Source: Flavobacteriales bacterium UBA7690 (lineage in GTDB: Bacteria; Bacteroidota; Bacteroidia; Flavobacteriales_F; PHOS-HE28). Taken from it: a stretch of DNA of 20,637 nucleotides. The notes beneath the pieces were generated by a model. That model ran no database searches. It saw only the letters and a program-made list of their open reading frames with translations, and was not told the origin of the DNA. Below are positions 1 through 6,350 of the stretch, in pieces. The stretch spans positions 1 through 20,637 of the forward strand of contig DLGQ01000099.1 of the NCBI GenBank assembly GCA_002482775.1, read 5' to 3'. Each line of letters starts with the position of its first letter. Position 1 is the stretch's first letter. A program made the position numbers and the translations under genes.

Positions 1-661
1 CTGGGCGTTCTGCCCTCTCTTCCGTGTCGCGGACCGGGCGGCCCTTCGCGGCAGCGGGCCGTTGTGGGCGTCCACCTTGTCCGGGACGCCGCGGCCGTTC
101 GCCACGTGGGCTTGCTTCGCGGTCGTTGGTGCGTTCGGGCCTTCCACCGCTTGGCCGAGCAGAACCACTGTCGGATCGGCTTCCAGCAGAGCGGTACGCG
201 CCGCCACCTGTTCGTTCTTCGCGCGAGCCAGCGGAACGGGGGCGCTCATCGCCATCGCGGGCGCTTCTTCCAGCACCCGGGCGAGCCGATCGGCTTTCGG
301 GGCGGCCACCGCTTGGGGGGCTAGAGCCATATCCACTGGATCGTTCGTCCCGTGGGCCAGCACTGCGGCGGGGGAGTTCATCACCATCGCGCGATCCACC
401 GCTTCTGCCAGCACCTGCTCCGCTTGGCCGGCCTGTGGGGCGGCTGCCACCGCCGGGGCGACCAGCAGCGCCTCCTGCACGCTCATCTCGTGGGCCACTG
501 GCGCGACGCGGGCGCTCTTCGCCGTCCCCGGCACGGTCGCTGCGGTCTCGTGGGCCGCTACTGGAGCTGCGGCGGTCGCCGGTGGAAGGTCTTGAACCTG
601 AGCCGGATGGGCGGGAAGAGCGGCCTTTGGAAGGACGGCGACTATTTGAACGGTCGTTCAT
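1..661 (-). CDS. Partial CDS: Arg/Gly/Ser-rich N-terminus, probably an RluB/RsuA-type rRNA pseudouridine synthase
   Basis: An open frame on the minus strand starts at ATG 661-659 and runs without a stop to the left edge, giving 220 codons and no C-terminus. The protein begins MNDRSNSRRPSKGRSSRPSG and is almost entirely Arg, Gly, Ser, Pro, Asp and Glu. Variants of a short motif recur: SGPRDR near residue 35, SGPRDER near 55, AGPRDERSSG near 101 and AGSREERTGG near 144. Such basic, disordered tails precede the S4 and catalytic domains in many Bacteroidota pseudouridine synthases of the RluB family, which modify 23S rRNA. That is family knowledge, because the catalytic domain lies outside the window. 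Another RNA-binding protein with a similar tail is possible. The start lies inside the 3' end of the YraN-family gene with a 20-nt overlap, suggesting co-transcription. The minus-strand frame with ATG at 486 is also open but Ala/Val-rich and less plausible. Confidence 0.7.
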   Translation of the reverse strand, partial: MNDRSNSRRPSKGRSSRPSGSGSRPSTGDRRSSSSGPRDRSDRAGDGEERPRRASGPRDERAGGAAGRPGGGSRPTGRPSGAGAGRSGGSRDGDELPRRSAGPRDERSSGYGSSPPSGGRPESRSARPGAGRSARDGDERPRSAGSREERTGGGAYRSAGSRSDSGSARPSGGRPERTNDREASPRGERPRRPGQGGRPQRPAAAKGRPVRDTEERAERP

Positions 662-1025
662 GTACGGTTGGGTAGAAAGCGTCGGGAACGTGGTGAATGT
701 AGGGTTTGCCCGTAGGGTGAAGGATCACGCTCACGATATCGAAGCGCACGGCCAGCTCGCAGCCGGTCTCCTGGATGTACCTGTTGGCACCCCGGATCAT
801 GGTGCTGCGTTTGCCTTTCTTCACGGCTTCTTCGGGCTGGCCATGTTGGTCGCTGCTGCGGGTCTTCACCTCGGCTATCACCAGCTCGCGGGCCGTGCGG
901 GCTATGATGTCCAGCTCGTCCTTGCCGAACCGCCAATTGCGCTCCAGCACCTCCAAGCCGAGCTCCTCCAAGAAGCGGCATGCGTATTGCTCTCCGAGGG
1001 CGCCTATTTCGTTGTGTTCAGCCAT
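642..1025 (-). CDS. YraN family protein (UPF0102), putative nuclease-fold protein
   Basis: The 127-residue product matches the usual size of UPF0102/YraN proteins (about 120). Early residues MAEHNEIGALGEQYACRFL give the family's N-terminal G-x-x-GE-xx-A helix. They are followed by LERNWRFGKDELDII (about residues 27-41) and AEVKTRS (51-57), which form the D/E ... ExK core of the PD-(D/E)XK-like nuclease fold (E37, D39, E52, K54). The cellular role of YraN proteins is not firmly established; a link to DNA processing or repair is inferred from the fold. I chose ATG at 1025 because the 12 extra codons of the longer frame (to 1061) do not resemble the family. The 3' end overlaps the start of the Arg/Gly-rich gene downstream. 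The DUF4412 gene diverges on the other side. Confidence 0.88.
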   Translation of the reverse strand: MAEHNEIGALGEQYACRFLEELGLEVLERNWRFGKDELDIIARTARELVIAEVKTRSSDQHGQPEEAVKKGKRSTMIRGANRYIQETGCELAVRFDIVSVILHPTGKPYIHHVPDAFYPTVHERPFK

Positions 1026-1154
1026 ACGTGGAAAACCAGAGCGTAACCAATGCCGAGGCACGCCGTTGAAGGCCTAAAATTGAGGAAACTTCCGCCGACC
1101 CTAGAACCCTTGCGACGCTTCTCCACGGAAGCAAGGCTGGAACAGAGATCAAAC
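1026..1154. promoter_or_regulatory. Divergent intergenic region between the YraN-family and DUF4412 genes
   Basis: These 129 nt separate two divergent genes, so promoters for both should lie here. On the plus strand, 1075-1082 reads TAAAATTG, one mismatch from the Bacteroidota -7 element TAnnTTTG. No well-spaced -33 element was found, so the promoter call is weak. Ribosome-binding sites are not evident for either gene. Confidence 0.3.
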
Positions 1155-1799
1155 ATGCACGCCATCCTTCGCCAATTCCTCGTCGCCGGGCTCTCCATCG
1201 GGCTCTGCGCCACCGCCGCGACCGCTCAGCCGTTCGAAGGCATCCTCGAGTTCACCAAGACCACCGGTCCTGTGGTGACCAGCTATAAATACTACGTGAA
1301 GGGCGATCGGGTGCGGATCGAAGAGATCAGCGCGCGTGGTGAGGTCCAGGGCATCATGCTCGTGGATACCCGGGACAAGACCGTGACCGCCATCAGCCCC
1401 GAGCGGAAGCTCTACATGGATGTGCCCAACATGCGCCTGCCCAAGGACGTGGAGACCACCGTACAGAAGACCTCCGACATGAAGGAGATGGCAGGTTACA
1501 AGTGCGAGAAATGGATCGTGAAGAGCGGTCCGGAGGATCGTGTGCTCACCTATTGGGTGGCCGCCGATGAGTTCAACTTCTTCGTGCCGCTGCTGGAAAC
1601 GCTGAACCGCAAAGACGAGCAAGCCGTGTTCTTCTTGGAGATCAAGGACAACAAAGGCGTGTTCCCGCTTCTTGGCATTGAACAGAAGACCGACGGTGCT
1701 GAAGTGAGCCGCCTGGAAGTGAAGAAGGTGACCAAAGAAGCGCAGAAGCCTACCCTGTTCGAGATCCCTGCCGGCTTCAACAAGTTCGAACGGAACTGA
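1155..1799 (+). CDS. Secreted DUF4412 domain-containing protein
   Basis: The 214-residue protein starts at ATG 1155. A signal peptide (residues 1-24) ends in ATA before Gln25, so the protein should be exported to the periplasm or outer membrane. The mature part, beginning QPFEGILEFTKTTG, has the alternating polar/hydrophobic strands and the KGDRVRIEE and GIMLVDTRDKTVTAI segments typical of DUF4412 proteins, which resemble LolA/LolB-like half-barrels. The function of DUF4412 is not known, and lipid or lipoprotein handling would be speculation. The ORF could be extended upstream to 1050, but the signal peptide argues for 1155. The gene converges with the LD-carboxypeptidase gene, with about 30 nt between the stop codons. 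Confidence 0.82.
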   Translation: MHAILRQFLVAGLSIGLCATAATAQPFEGILEFTKTTGPVVTSYKYYVKGDRVRIEEISARGEVQGIMLVDTRDKTVTAISPERKLYMDVPNMRLPKDVETTVQKTSDMKEMAGYKCEKWIVKSGPEDRVLTYWVAADEFNFFVPLLETLNRKDEQAVFFLEIKDNKGVFPLLGIEQKTDGAEVSRLEVKKVTKEAQKPTLFEIPAGFNKFERN

Positions 1800-1829
1800 T
1801 CGCGAGTAGAACGCGGATCCGTTCCGGCT
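1800..1829. terminator. Short inverted repeat between convergent genes, possible bidirectional terminator
   Basis: The 30-nt gap between the convergent DUF4412 and LD-carboxypeptidase genes holds a small inverted repeat: GAACG at 1809-1813 and CGTTC at 1820-1824 with a 6-nt loop. There is no T-tract, so this is a weak candidate based mainly on position. Confidence 0.2.
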
Positions 1830-2798
1830 TCATCCCACAGCATTCCCGAAACTCAGTGTCGCCCCGTTCGCGGTGACACTGAGCTTCGCCTTTTGGCCCA
1901 TGACCAAGGCGCGGTTGTCATCGATGTGGCCTGCGGGAAAACCGAAGCAGATGGGGTAGGTCGTGCCTTCGGTGGCTGATCGGATGATCTCTTCCGCCGA
2001 CCGACCGAACGGATCCAACGGGTTCTTGTCGTGCATGTCCGTCATGCCACCCACGACCAGCCCTGCCAACCCTTGGAACCAGCCTGCCAGTCGCAGGTTC
2101 ATCACCATGCGGTCCATGTGGTAGAGCAGTTCATCCAGGTCTTCGAGGAAGAGGATCTTGCCACGCGGATCGATGTCGTAAGGGGTGCCGCGCAAGGCGT
2201 AGAGCAGGCTCAGGTTCCCGCCTATGAGCACGCCTTCGCACTCGCCTATGCGGTTGGCGGCGAGGAGTGGGTTGTCAGCTGCGGCTTCGGTGGGGACACT
2301 CCCAGCTTGCCGCTCGCTGCTGATCACTTCATACGCTTCGCCGAACAAGGCTTTGCGCAAGGTCTCTTTGCTCGCTTCACTCTTTCCCGCGATGTTGAAC
2401 GGCATTTGCGCATGCAGCGAGGCCACCCCGATCCGGTGCAGTGCATTGTGCAGTACGGTGATGTCGCTGAAGCCCACGATCCATTTCGGATCCCGCTTCA
2501 AGGGCGAAAGGTCCAAGCCGGTCATCAGGTGTACCGTGCCATAACCGCCGCGTGCGCACCAGATGGCACGCACGGAGGGGTCGTCGATGGCGGCTTGCAG
2601 ATCGGCTTGGCGTTCGGCAGCGGTGCCGGCTTGTTGGAAGTGTTTGCGGCCTACTCCAGCCCCGAGGCGCACCCGTGATCCCCAGCTTTCCGCGAGCGCT
2701 ATGCCCCCCTCCAACTCCTGCGCTTCGATCGCGCGGGCCGTGGGGACGATGGCGATGGTATCACCCGGATGTAACGGAAGCGGAAGGCGTGCGGACAT
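1830..2798 (-). CDS. LD-carboxypeptidase (murein tetrapeptide carboxypeptidase, peptidase S66)
   Basis: The 322-residue product has the S66 architecture. LD-carboxypeptidases of this family remove the terminal D-Ala from murein tetrapeptides in the cytoplasm during peptidoglycan recycling. Visible motifs are the N-terminal LHPGDTIAIVPTAR strand (about 9-22), CARGGYG (81-87), the nucleophile elbow VGFSDIT with Ser111, LFLEDLDE with Glu219, and FPAGHIDDN with His291. The S111/E219/H291 spacing closely matches the known Ser-Glu-His triad of Pseudomonas LdcA, so the enzyme looks intact. The start at 2798 sits directly against a GC-rich hairpin (2799-2831), and the beta-barrel gene on the same strand ends only 41 nt upstream. 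The two may be co-transcribed or separated by that hairpin. Family assignment is secure; exact substrate is inferred. Confidence 0.93.
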   Translation of the reverse strand: MSARLPLPLHPGDTIAIVPTARAIEAQELEGGIALAESWGSRVRLGAGVGRKHFQQAGTAAERQADLQAAIDDPSVRAIWCARGGYGTVHLMTGLDLSPLKRDPKWIVGFSDITVLHNALHRIGVASLHAQMPFNIAGKSEASKETLRKALFGEAYEVISSERQAGSVPTEAAADNPLLAANRIGECEGVLIGGNLSLLYALRGTPYDIDPRGKILFLEDLDELLYHMDRMVMNLRLAGWFQGLAGLVVGGMTDMHDKNPLDPFGRSAEEIIRSATEGTTYPICFGFPAGHIDDNRALVMGQKAKLSVTANGATLSFGNAVG

Positions 2799-2831
2799 GG
2801 GCCGAAGATCGCCCGCTGCGACCTTCGGCCC
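2799..2831 (-). terminator. GC-rich hairpin directly upstream of the LD-carboxypeptidase start
   Basis: Two perfect 9-nt arms, gggccgaag at 2799-2807 and cttcggccc at 2823-2831, flank a 15-nt loop. On the minus strand the hairpin lies just after the beta-barrel gene stop (2840) and ends immediately before the LD-carboxypeptidase ATG (2798). It lacks a T-tract, so it may be an intrinsic terminator of weak type, an mRNA-stabilising 3' structure, or a structure limiting translation of the downstream gene. Confidence 0.4.
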
Positions 2832-2839
2832 AAACGGCG

Positions 2840-3457
2840 TTAGAACTTCACCGCGAGGCCGCCCTGCAGAACGCTCTTGGCAGCGCCGAATTCAGCATAG
2901 AGGCCGATGTTCTCGGTGAAGAAATAGCGCATTCCCAAGGTGAGATCCATACCGAAGGGCATCAACCCACTGATATCCACATTGGTGGTGCCGTCCGGGT
3001 TGGTGGTATCATATTTCCACGTGGCGTCGCGGTAGCCAAGACCTATACCCAAGTACGGATCGAACTTGTCGTCGGAGCCGATGTGGTAGTTCAGGCGGGC
3101 CAAAATGCTGTAGGTGGAGCGGCTGGTGGTCTCCGTGTAGGTCACCGAATTGTTGTTCGCGTCGGTGTCCGAATACTTGTAGGACCATTCGTTCTGGGCA
3201 TACGCCACGTTAACACCCAGGCCGAGGTTGTCCGTCATGGCATGCTCGTACTTGAAGTAGATCGGTCCCATGCCGGAGTAGTTCACATCCGTGTACGAAT
3301 CGAAGTTCTTGCTGATGGAGCCAAGCAGTGTGACGCCGCCATAACCCACCGAAATGGAGTTGGACCCTTCGGGAAAGGCTTGGGCGTTGGCTTGGAAGGA
3401 ACCGAGCAGGAGCGCGGCGATGGTGAAGGCCGGAAGGCGGTACGAATGGTGGAACAT
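2840..3457 (-). CDS. Outer-membrane beta-barrel (porin-like) protein
   Basis: The 205-residue protein has a signal peptide (residues 1-25, ANA before Gln26). The mature chain is made of short amphipathic strands such as NSISVGYGGVTLLG, GPIYFKYEHAMTDNLGLGVN, YSILARLNYHIG, FDPYLGIGLGYRDATW and DLTLGMRYFFTENIGLYAEFG. It ends in GGLAVKF with a C-terminal Phe, the usual BAM recognition signal of outer-membrane barrels. The size fits an eight-stranded OmpA/OmpW-like 'outer membrane protein beta-barrel' domain. The DTDANNNS and DTTNPDGTTN segments look like surface loops. Ligand or transport role is unknown. The gene diverges from metG across a 127-nt gap and precedes the LD-carboxypeptidase gene by 41 nt. 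Confidence 0.85.
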   Translation of the reverse strand: MFHHSYRLPAFTIAALLLGSFQANAQAFPEGSNSISVGYGGVTLLGSISKNFDSYTDVNYSGMGPIYFKYEHAMTDNLGLGVNVAYAQNEWSYKYSDTDANNNSVTYTETTSRSTYSILARLNYHIGSDDKFDPYLGIGLGYRDATWKYDTTNPDGTTNVDISGLMPFGMDLTLGMRYFFTENIGLYAEFGAAKSVLQGGLAVKF

Positions 3458-3584
3458 ACAGGGAGAGGTTGATTTGGTAGGTGGGACGGACGAACCGTCG
3501 AATTGTTACATCGGCTTCCCAATTGGCGTGCCAAGCGCGAAGCAACGGCCGCTTCGGTACTTTCGCCGCTGAAGCACAGCTACC
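3458..3584. promoter_or_regulatory. Divergent intergenic region between the beta-barrel gene and metG
   Basis: This 127-nt gap must hold promoters for both genes. Two small inverted repeats are visible: GACGG/CCGTC at 3485-3499 with a 5-nt loop, and TTGGC/GCCAA at 3523-3534 with a 2-nt spacer. The plus strand at 3558-3565 reads TACTTTCG, one mismatch from the Bacteroidota -7 motif TAnnTTTG. None of these is decisive. Confidence 0.3.
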
Positions 3585-5675
3585 GTGAAGGAACCCGTCC
3601 GCACTACCGTTACCGCCGCGCTGCCCTACGCCAACGGCCCCTTGCACATCGGCCATATCGCCGGGGCCTATCTGCCTTCCGATATCTATGTGCGTTGCCT
3701 GCGCGCCCGCACCAAGGAAGTGCTGTTCGTCTGTGGAAGCGATGAACATGGTGCCGCCATCACCATCCGCGCCATGAAGGACGGCACCACGCCGAAGGCC
3801 ATCGTGGACAAGTACCACGCGATGATGGGCCAGGCTTTCAAAGACTTCGGGATCCACTTCGATATCTACCACCGCACGAGCGCCGAACTGCACAAAGAGA
3901 CCAGCCAGGATTTCTTCCTTCAACTGCACAAGAACGGCGCCTTCACCGAGCAGGAGGAGATGCAGTACTACGATGAGGAGGCCAAGCAATTCCTCGCCGA
4001 CAGGTACATCAAAGGCACCTGCCCCGTGTGTGGCAACACCGAAGCATACGGCGACCAGTGCGAGAAATGCGGCACCGCACTAAGCCCGAAAGAACTGAAG
4101 GATGTGCGCAGCACGCTCAGCGGAAGCGCGCCGGTGCTGAAGCCTACCAAACACTGGTACCTTCCCATGGAACGCAGCCAGCAGTGGGTGGACCAATGGA
4201 TCAATACGGGTGTGTTGGATGGCGTTCAACAACACGATCCATCCGAATGGAAGCCACAAGTGTTGGGCCAGTGCAACAGTTGGTTGAAGGACGGATTACG
4301 TCCACGGGCGATGACGCGCGACCTCGATTGGGGCGTGCCCGTTCCGCTGCCGAACGCCGAAGGCAAAGTGCTCTACGTATGGTTGGATGCCCCGATCGGC
4401 TACATCACCGCAACGAAACAGTGGGCCAAGGACAGGGGTGTGGAATGGGAGAAATGGTGGAAGGGTGAAGACACGCGCCTGCTCCACTTCATCGGCAAGG
4501 ACAACATCGTTTTCCACTGCATCATCTTCCCCATCCTGCTGAAGATGCATGGCGGGTTCATTCTTCCGCAGAACGTGCCGGCGAACGAGTTCCTCAACCT
4601 GGAAGGGCAGAAGCTGAGCACCAGTCGCAACTGGGCGGTGTGGTTGCACGAGTACATCGAGCGTTGGCCGGACCGGCAGGATGAACTGCGCTACGCACTG
4701 GCCAGCATCCTCCCCGAATTCAAGGACAGCGAGTTCACGTGGAAGGACTTCCAGGACAAGAACAACAACGAATTGGTAAGCATCCTGGGCAACTTCGTGC
4801 AACGTGTGTTCGTGCTGTGCCACAAGTATTATGATGGCAAGGTGCCCGACCCCGTGGATGGCAACGAACAAGATGTGCTGCTCTTCGCCGAGTTGAACGC
4901 GTTGCCTGCGAAGGTGGCGGACGAAGTGGATCGTTTCCGTTTCCGCGATGCCATGGCCAGCGCGATGCAAGCGGCTCGCCTAGGCAACAAGTACCTAACG
5001 GAGACCGAGCCTTGGAAGTTGGAGAAGACGGATCCCGCCCGCGTGCGCACCATCCTCTTCAACAGCCTACGGATCACAGCTGCTTTGAGCGTGCTGCTGG
5101 AACCCTTCCTGCCGTTCACCACCGAGAAATTGCGGCGGATGTTGGGTGTTGGTGTGTTGAAGTGGGACGATGCGTTAAAGCCTGGCCTAATCGTTCCTGG
5201 TGCACCGCTGGGCAAGCCGGAACACCTCTTCAAACCGATCGACGATGAAGCGATCAAAGCTGAAGTGGACCGTCTACATGCGATGCAGCCAGCGCCGATC
5301 GCTTCGGTGAAGGAGGTCGAGAGCAAGGTGGTCGGACCCGCGAAGCCCAATATCGCGTTCGATGATTTCGCGAAGCTGGATCTCCGCATCGGTACCATCG
5401 TAACGGCGGAGAAGGTCGAAAAGGCGGACAAGCTGCTGAAGCTCATTATCGACATTGGAGAGGCGTCTGCGCGCACCGTGGTGAGCGGCATCGCCTTGCA
5501 CTTCGATCCGGCGACATTGCCCGGTCAACAGGTCTTGTTCCTCGCCAACTTGGAACCACGGAAGATGCGCGGTGTGGAGAGCCAGGGCATGGTGCTGATG
5601 GCCGAAGATGCCGATGGGAAGCTTCACTTCGTGAAGCCAAGTACCGCCTTGCCTACCGGTAGCGAAGTGCGCTGA
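3585..5675 (+). CDS. metG: Methionine--tRNA ligase (methionyl-tRNA synthetase)
   Basis: This 696-residue class I aminoacyl-tRNA synthetase charges tRNA-Met for initiation and elongation. It has the signature HIGH (residues 21-24 within PYANGPLHIGHIAGAYL), a zinc knuckle with Cys146, Cys149, Cys159 and Cys162 (CPVCG and CEKCG), LYVWLDAPIGYITA (about 263-276), and the KMSKS-loop variant KLSTS at 343-347. An anticodon-binding helical domain follows. The C-terminal Trbp111-like OB-fold tRNA-binding domain covers about 590-696 (FDDFAKLDLRIGTI to the end). The length is normal for the form with the appended dimerisation domain. The start is GTG: an in-frame TGA lies 18 nt upstream and no ATG occurs before the conserved N-terminus, so GTG 3585 is the only plausible start. 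Fully intact by inspection. Confidence 0.97.
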   Translation: MKEPVRTTVTAALPYANGPLHIGHIAGAYLPSDIYVRCLRARTKEVLFVCGSDEHGAAITIRAMKDGTTPKAIVDKYHAMMGQAFKDFGIHFDIYHRTSAELHKETSQDFFLQLHKNGAFTEQEEMQYYDEEAKQFLADRYIKGTCPVCGNTEAYGDQCEKCGTALSPKELKDVRSTLSGSAPVLKPTKHWYLPMERSQQWVDQWINTGVLDGVQQHDPSEWKPQVLGQCNSWLKDGLRPRAMTRDLDWGVPVPLPNAEGKVLYVWLDAPIGYITATKQWAKDRGVEWEKWWKGEDTRLLHFIGKDNIVFHCIIFPILLKMHGGFILPQNVPANEFLNLEGQKLSTSRNWAVWLHEYIERWPDRQDELRYALASILPEFKDSEFTWKDFQDKNNNELVSILGNFVQRVFVLCHKYYDGKVPDPVDGNEQDVLLFAELNALPAKVADEVDRFRFRDAMASAMQAARLGNKYLTETEPWKLEKTDPARVRTILFNSLRITAALSVLLEPFLPFTTEKLRRMLGVGVLKWDDALKPGLIVPGAPLGKPEHLFKPIDDEAIKAEVDRLHAMQPAPIASVKEVESKVVGPAKPNIAFDDFAKLDLRIGTIVTAEKVEKADKLLKLIIDIGEASARTVVSGIALHFDPATLPGQQVLFLANLEPRKMRGVESQGMVLMAEDADGKLHFVKPSTALPTGSEVR

Positions 5676-5754
5676 GGTATCACGCCCTGCCTGGTGGGAC
5701 CCTAGCCTCGGGTGGAGCATGGTTGGCGACACGGAGCGCCCATGTGGCTCAGGA

Positions 5755-5768
5755 CTGACGATCGTCAG
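5755..5768. promoter_or_regulatory. 14-bp perfect palindrome upstream of the cysteine-dioxygenase-like gene
   Basis: The sequence ctgacgatcgtcag is a perfect 14-bp dyad in the metG/cysteine-dioxygenase-like intergenic region, about 36 nt before the predicted start codon. Its size and symmetry fit a homodimeric regulator's operator. No regulator can be assigned from the sequence alone. Confidence 0.35.
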
Positions 5769-5790
5769 GATGCAGCGGGATGCACCCCGG

Positions 5791-5798
5791 TAGGTTTG
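5791..5798 (+). promoter_or_regulatory. Possible Bacteroidota -7 promoter element
   Basis: TAGGTTTG matches the Bacteroidota housekeeping sigma -7 consensus TAnnTTTG exactly and lies 6 nt before the ATG at 5805, which would imply a leaderless or nearly leaderless transcript. No clear -33 TTG element is found about 20 nt upstream, so this may be a chance match or an activator-dependent promoter. Confidence 0.3.
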
Positions 5799-5804
5799 TG
5801 GATC

Positions 5805-6341
5805 ATGTCCCCGGAACGTGCCTCTGCGAGCCAAGCTCAATTGTTGAGCGTTGGTGAACTCGTTCGCGAACTCTTACGCGAACCGGATGCACAGCGCTTC
5901 GGCCCCATCCTCGCCCGGTTCGCTTTCCCAAGTCACGACCTGCTGCCTTATTTGCGGTGGAGCCAACGGCACTACACACGCACCTGTGTGGTACGCAATG
6001 ATCGATTCGAGTTGCTCGTGGTCTGTTTCGAGCCGGGCCAACGCACGAGCATCCATGACTATGATAGCGAGATGGCGTGGATCCATCCGTTGATGGGAGA
6101 GGTGATCGAGGAGCGGTTCCAGAAGATGGACGATGGGAACCTCGTTGTGGAGAACACCACCGTGCTTGTCACCGGTACGCTGGGGTCGCTCACACGTGAG
6201 GATTCCATCCATCGGTTCACCGCTCCAGGCCCGGGACGTTCCATCACACTGAACCTCTACGTACCACCCATGAGCAAGTGGAGGGTGTACGACGAGGGCA
6301 CCGGTGCGGTACGGATGCAGGATGCCGGACCACCGCGTTGA
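5805..6341 (+). CDS. Cysteine dioxygenase type I-like cupin protein
   Basis: The 178-residue protein resembles cysteine dioxygenase, a cupin enzyme that oxidises L-cysteine to cysteine sulfinate with Fe(II) and O2. Family marks are HYTRT (56-60; the YTR arginine binds the cysteine carboxylate in known enzymes), LLVVCFEPGQRTSIHDYDSE (70-89), SIHRFTAP (134-141, third iron-ligand His136), and NLYVPPMSKW (150-159) with the Tyr of the active site at 152. Oddly, the HxH iron motif reads H84-D85-Y86, so the second ligand His is Tyr, and the usual SLHLYSPP-type His is Asn150. It may be an altered subfamily or a non-canonical dioxygenase. The start at 5805 is preferred because the longer frame (to 5712) covers the intergenic palindrome. 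The kinase gene begins 9 nt after the stop. Confidence 0.75.
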   Translation: MSPERASASQAQLLSVGELVRELLREPDAQRFGPILARFAFPSHDLLPYLRWSQRHYTRTCVVRNDRFELLVVCFEPGQRTSIHDYDSEMAWIHPLMGEVIEERFQKMDDGNLVVENTTVLVTGTLGSLTREDSIHRFTAPGPGRSITLNLYVPPMSKWRVYDEGTGAVRMQDAGPPR

Positions 6342-6350
6342 TCGTTGGTG

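Noticed and set aside
1..486. Minus-strand frame with ATG at 486 encoding an Ala/Val-rich protein
   Set aside because: It is open to the edge but lacks a recognisable pattern, while the adjacent frame starting at 661 gives a typical disordered RNA-binding tail and a normal gene junction.
24..1046. 340-codon plus-strand ORF rich in Arg, Pro and Ser
   Set aside because: It is the antisense of the Arg/Gly-rich minus-strand gene and of the YraN-family gene; its C-terminal half overlaps a clear conserved family on the other strand.
5699..5713. Small inverted repeat after metG as a terminator
   Set aside because: Only four base pairs (ACCC/GGGT) with no T-tract, too weak to call.
5712..5804. N-terminal extension of the cysteine-dioxygenase-like protein
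   Set aside because: The 31 extra residues are unlike the family and would cover the palindrome and possible promoter; ATG 5805 gives a normal N-terminus.
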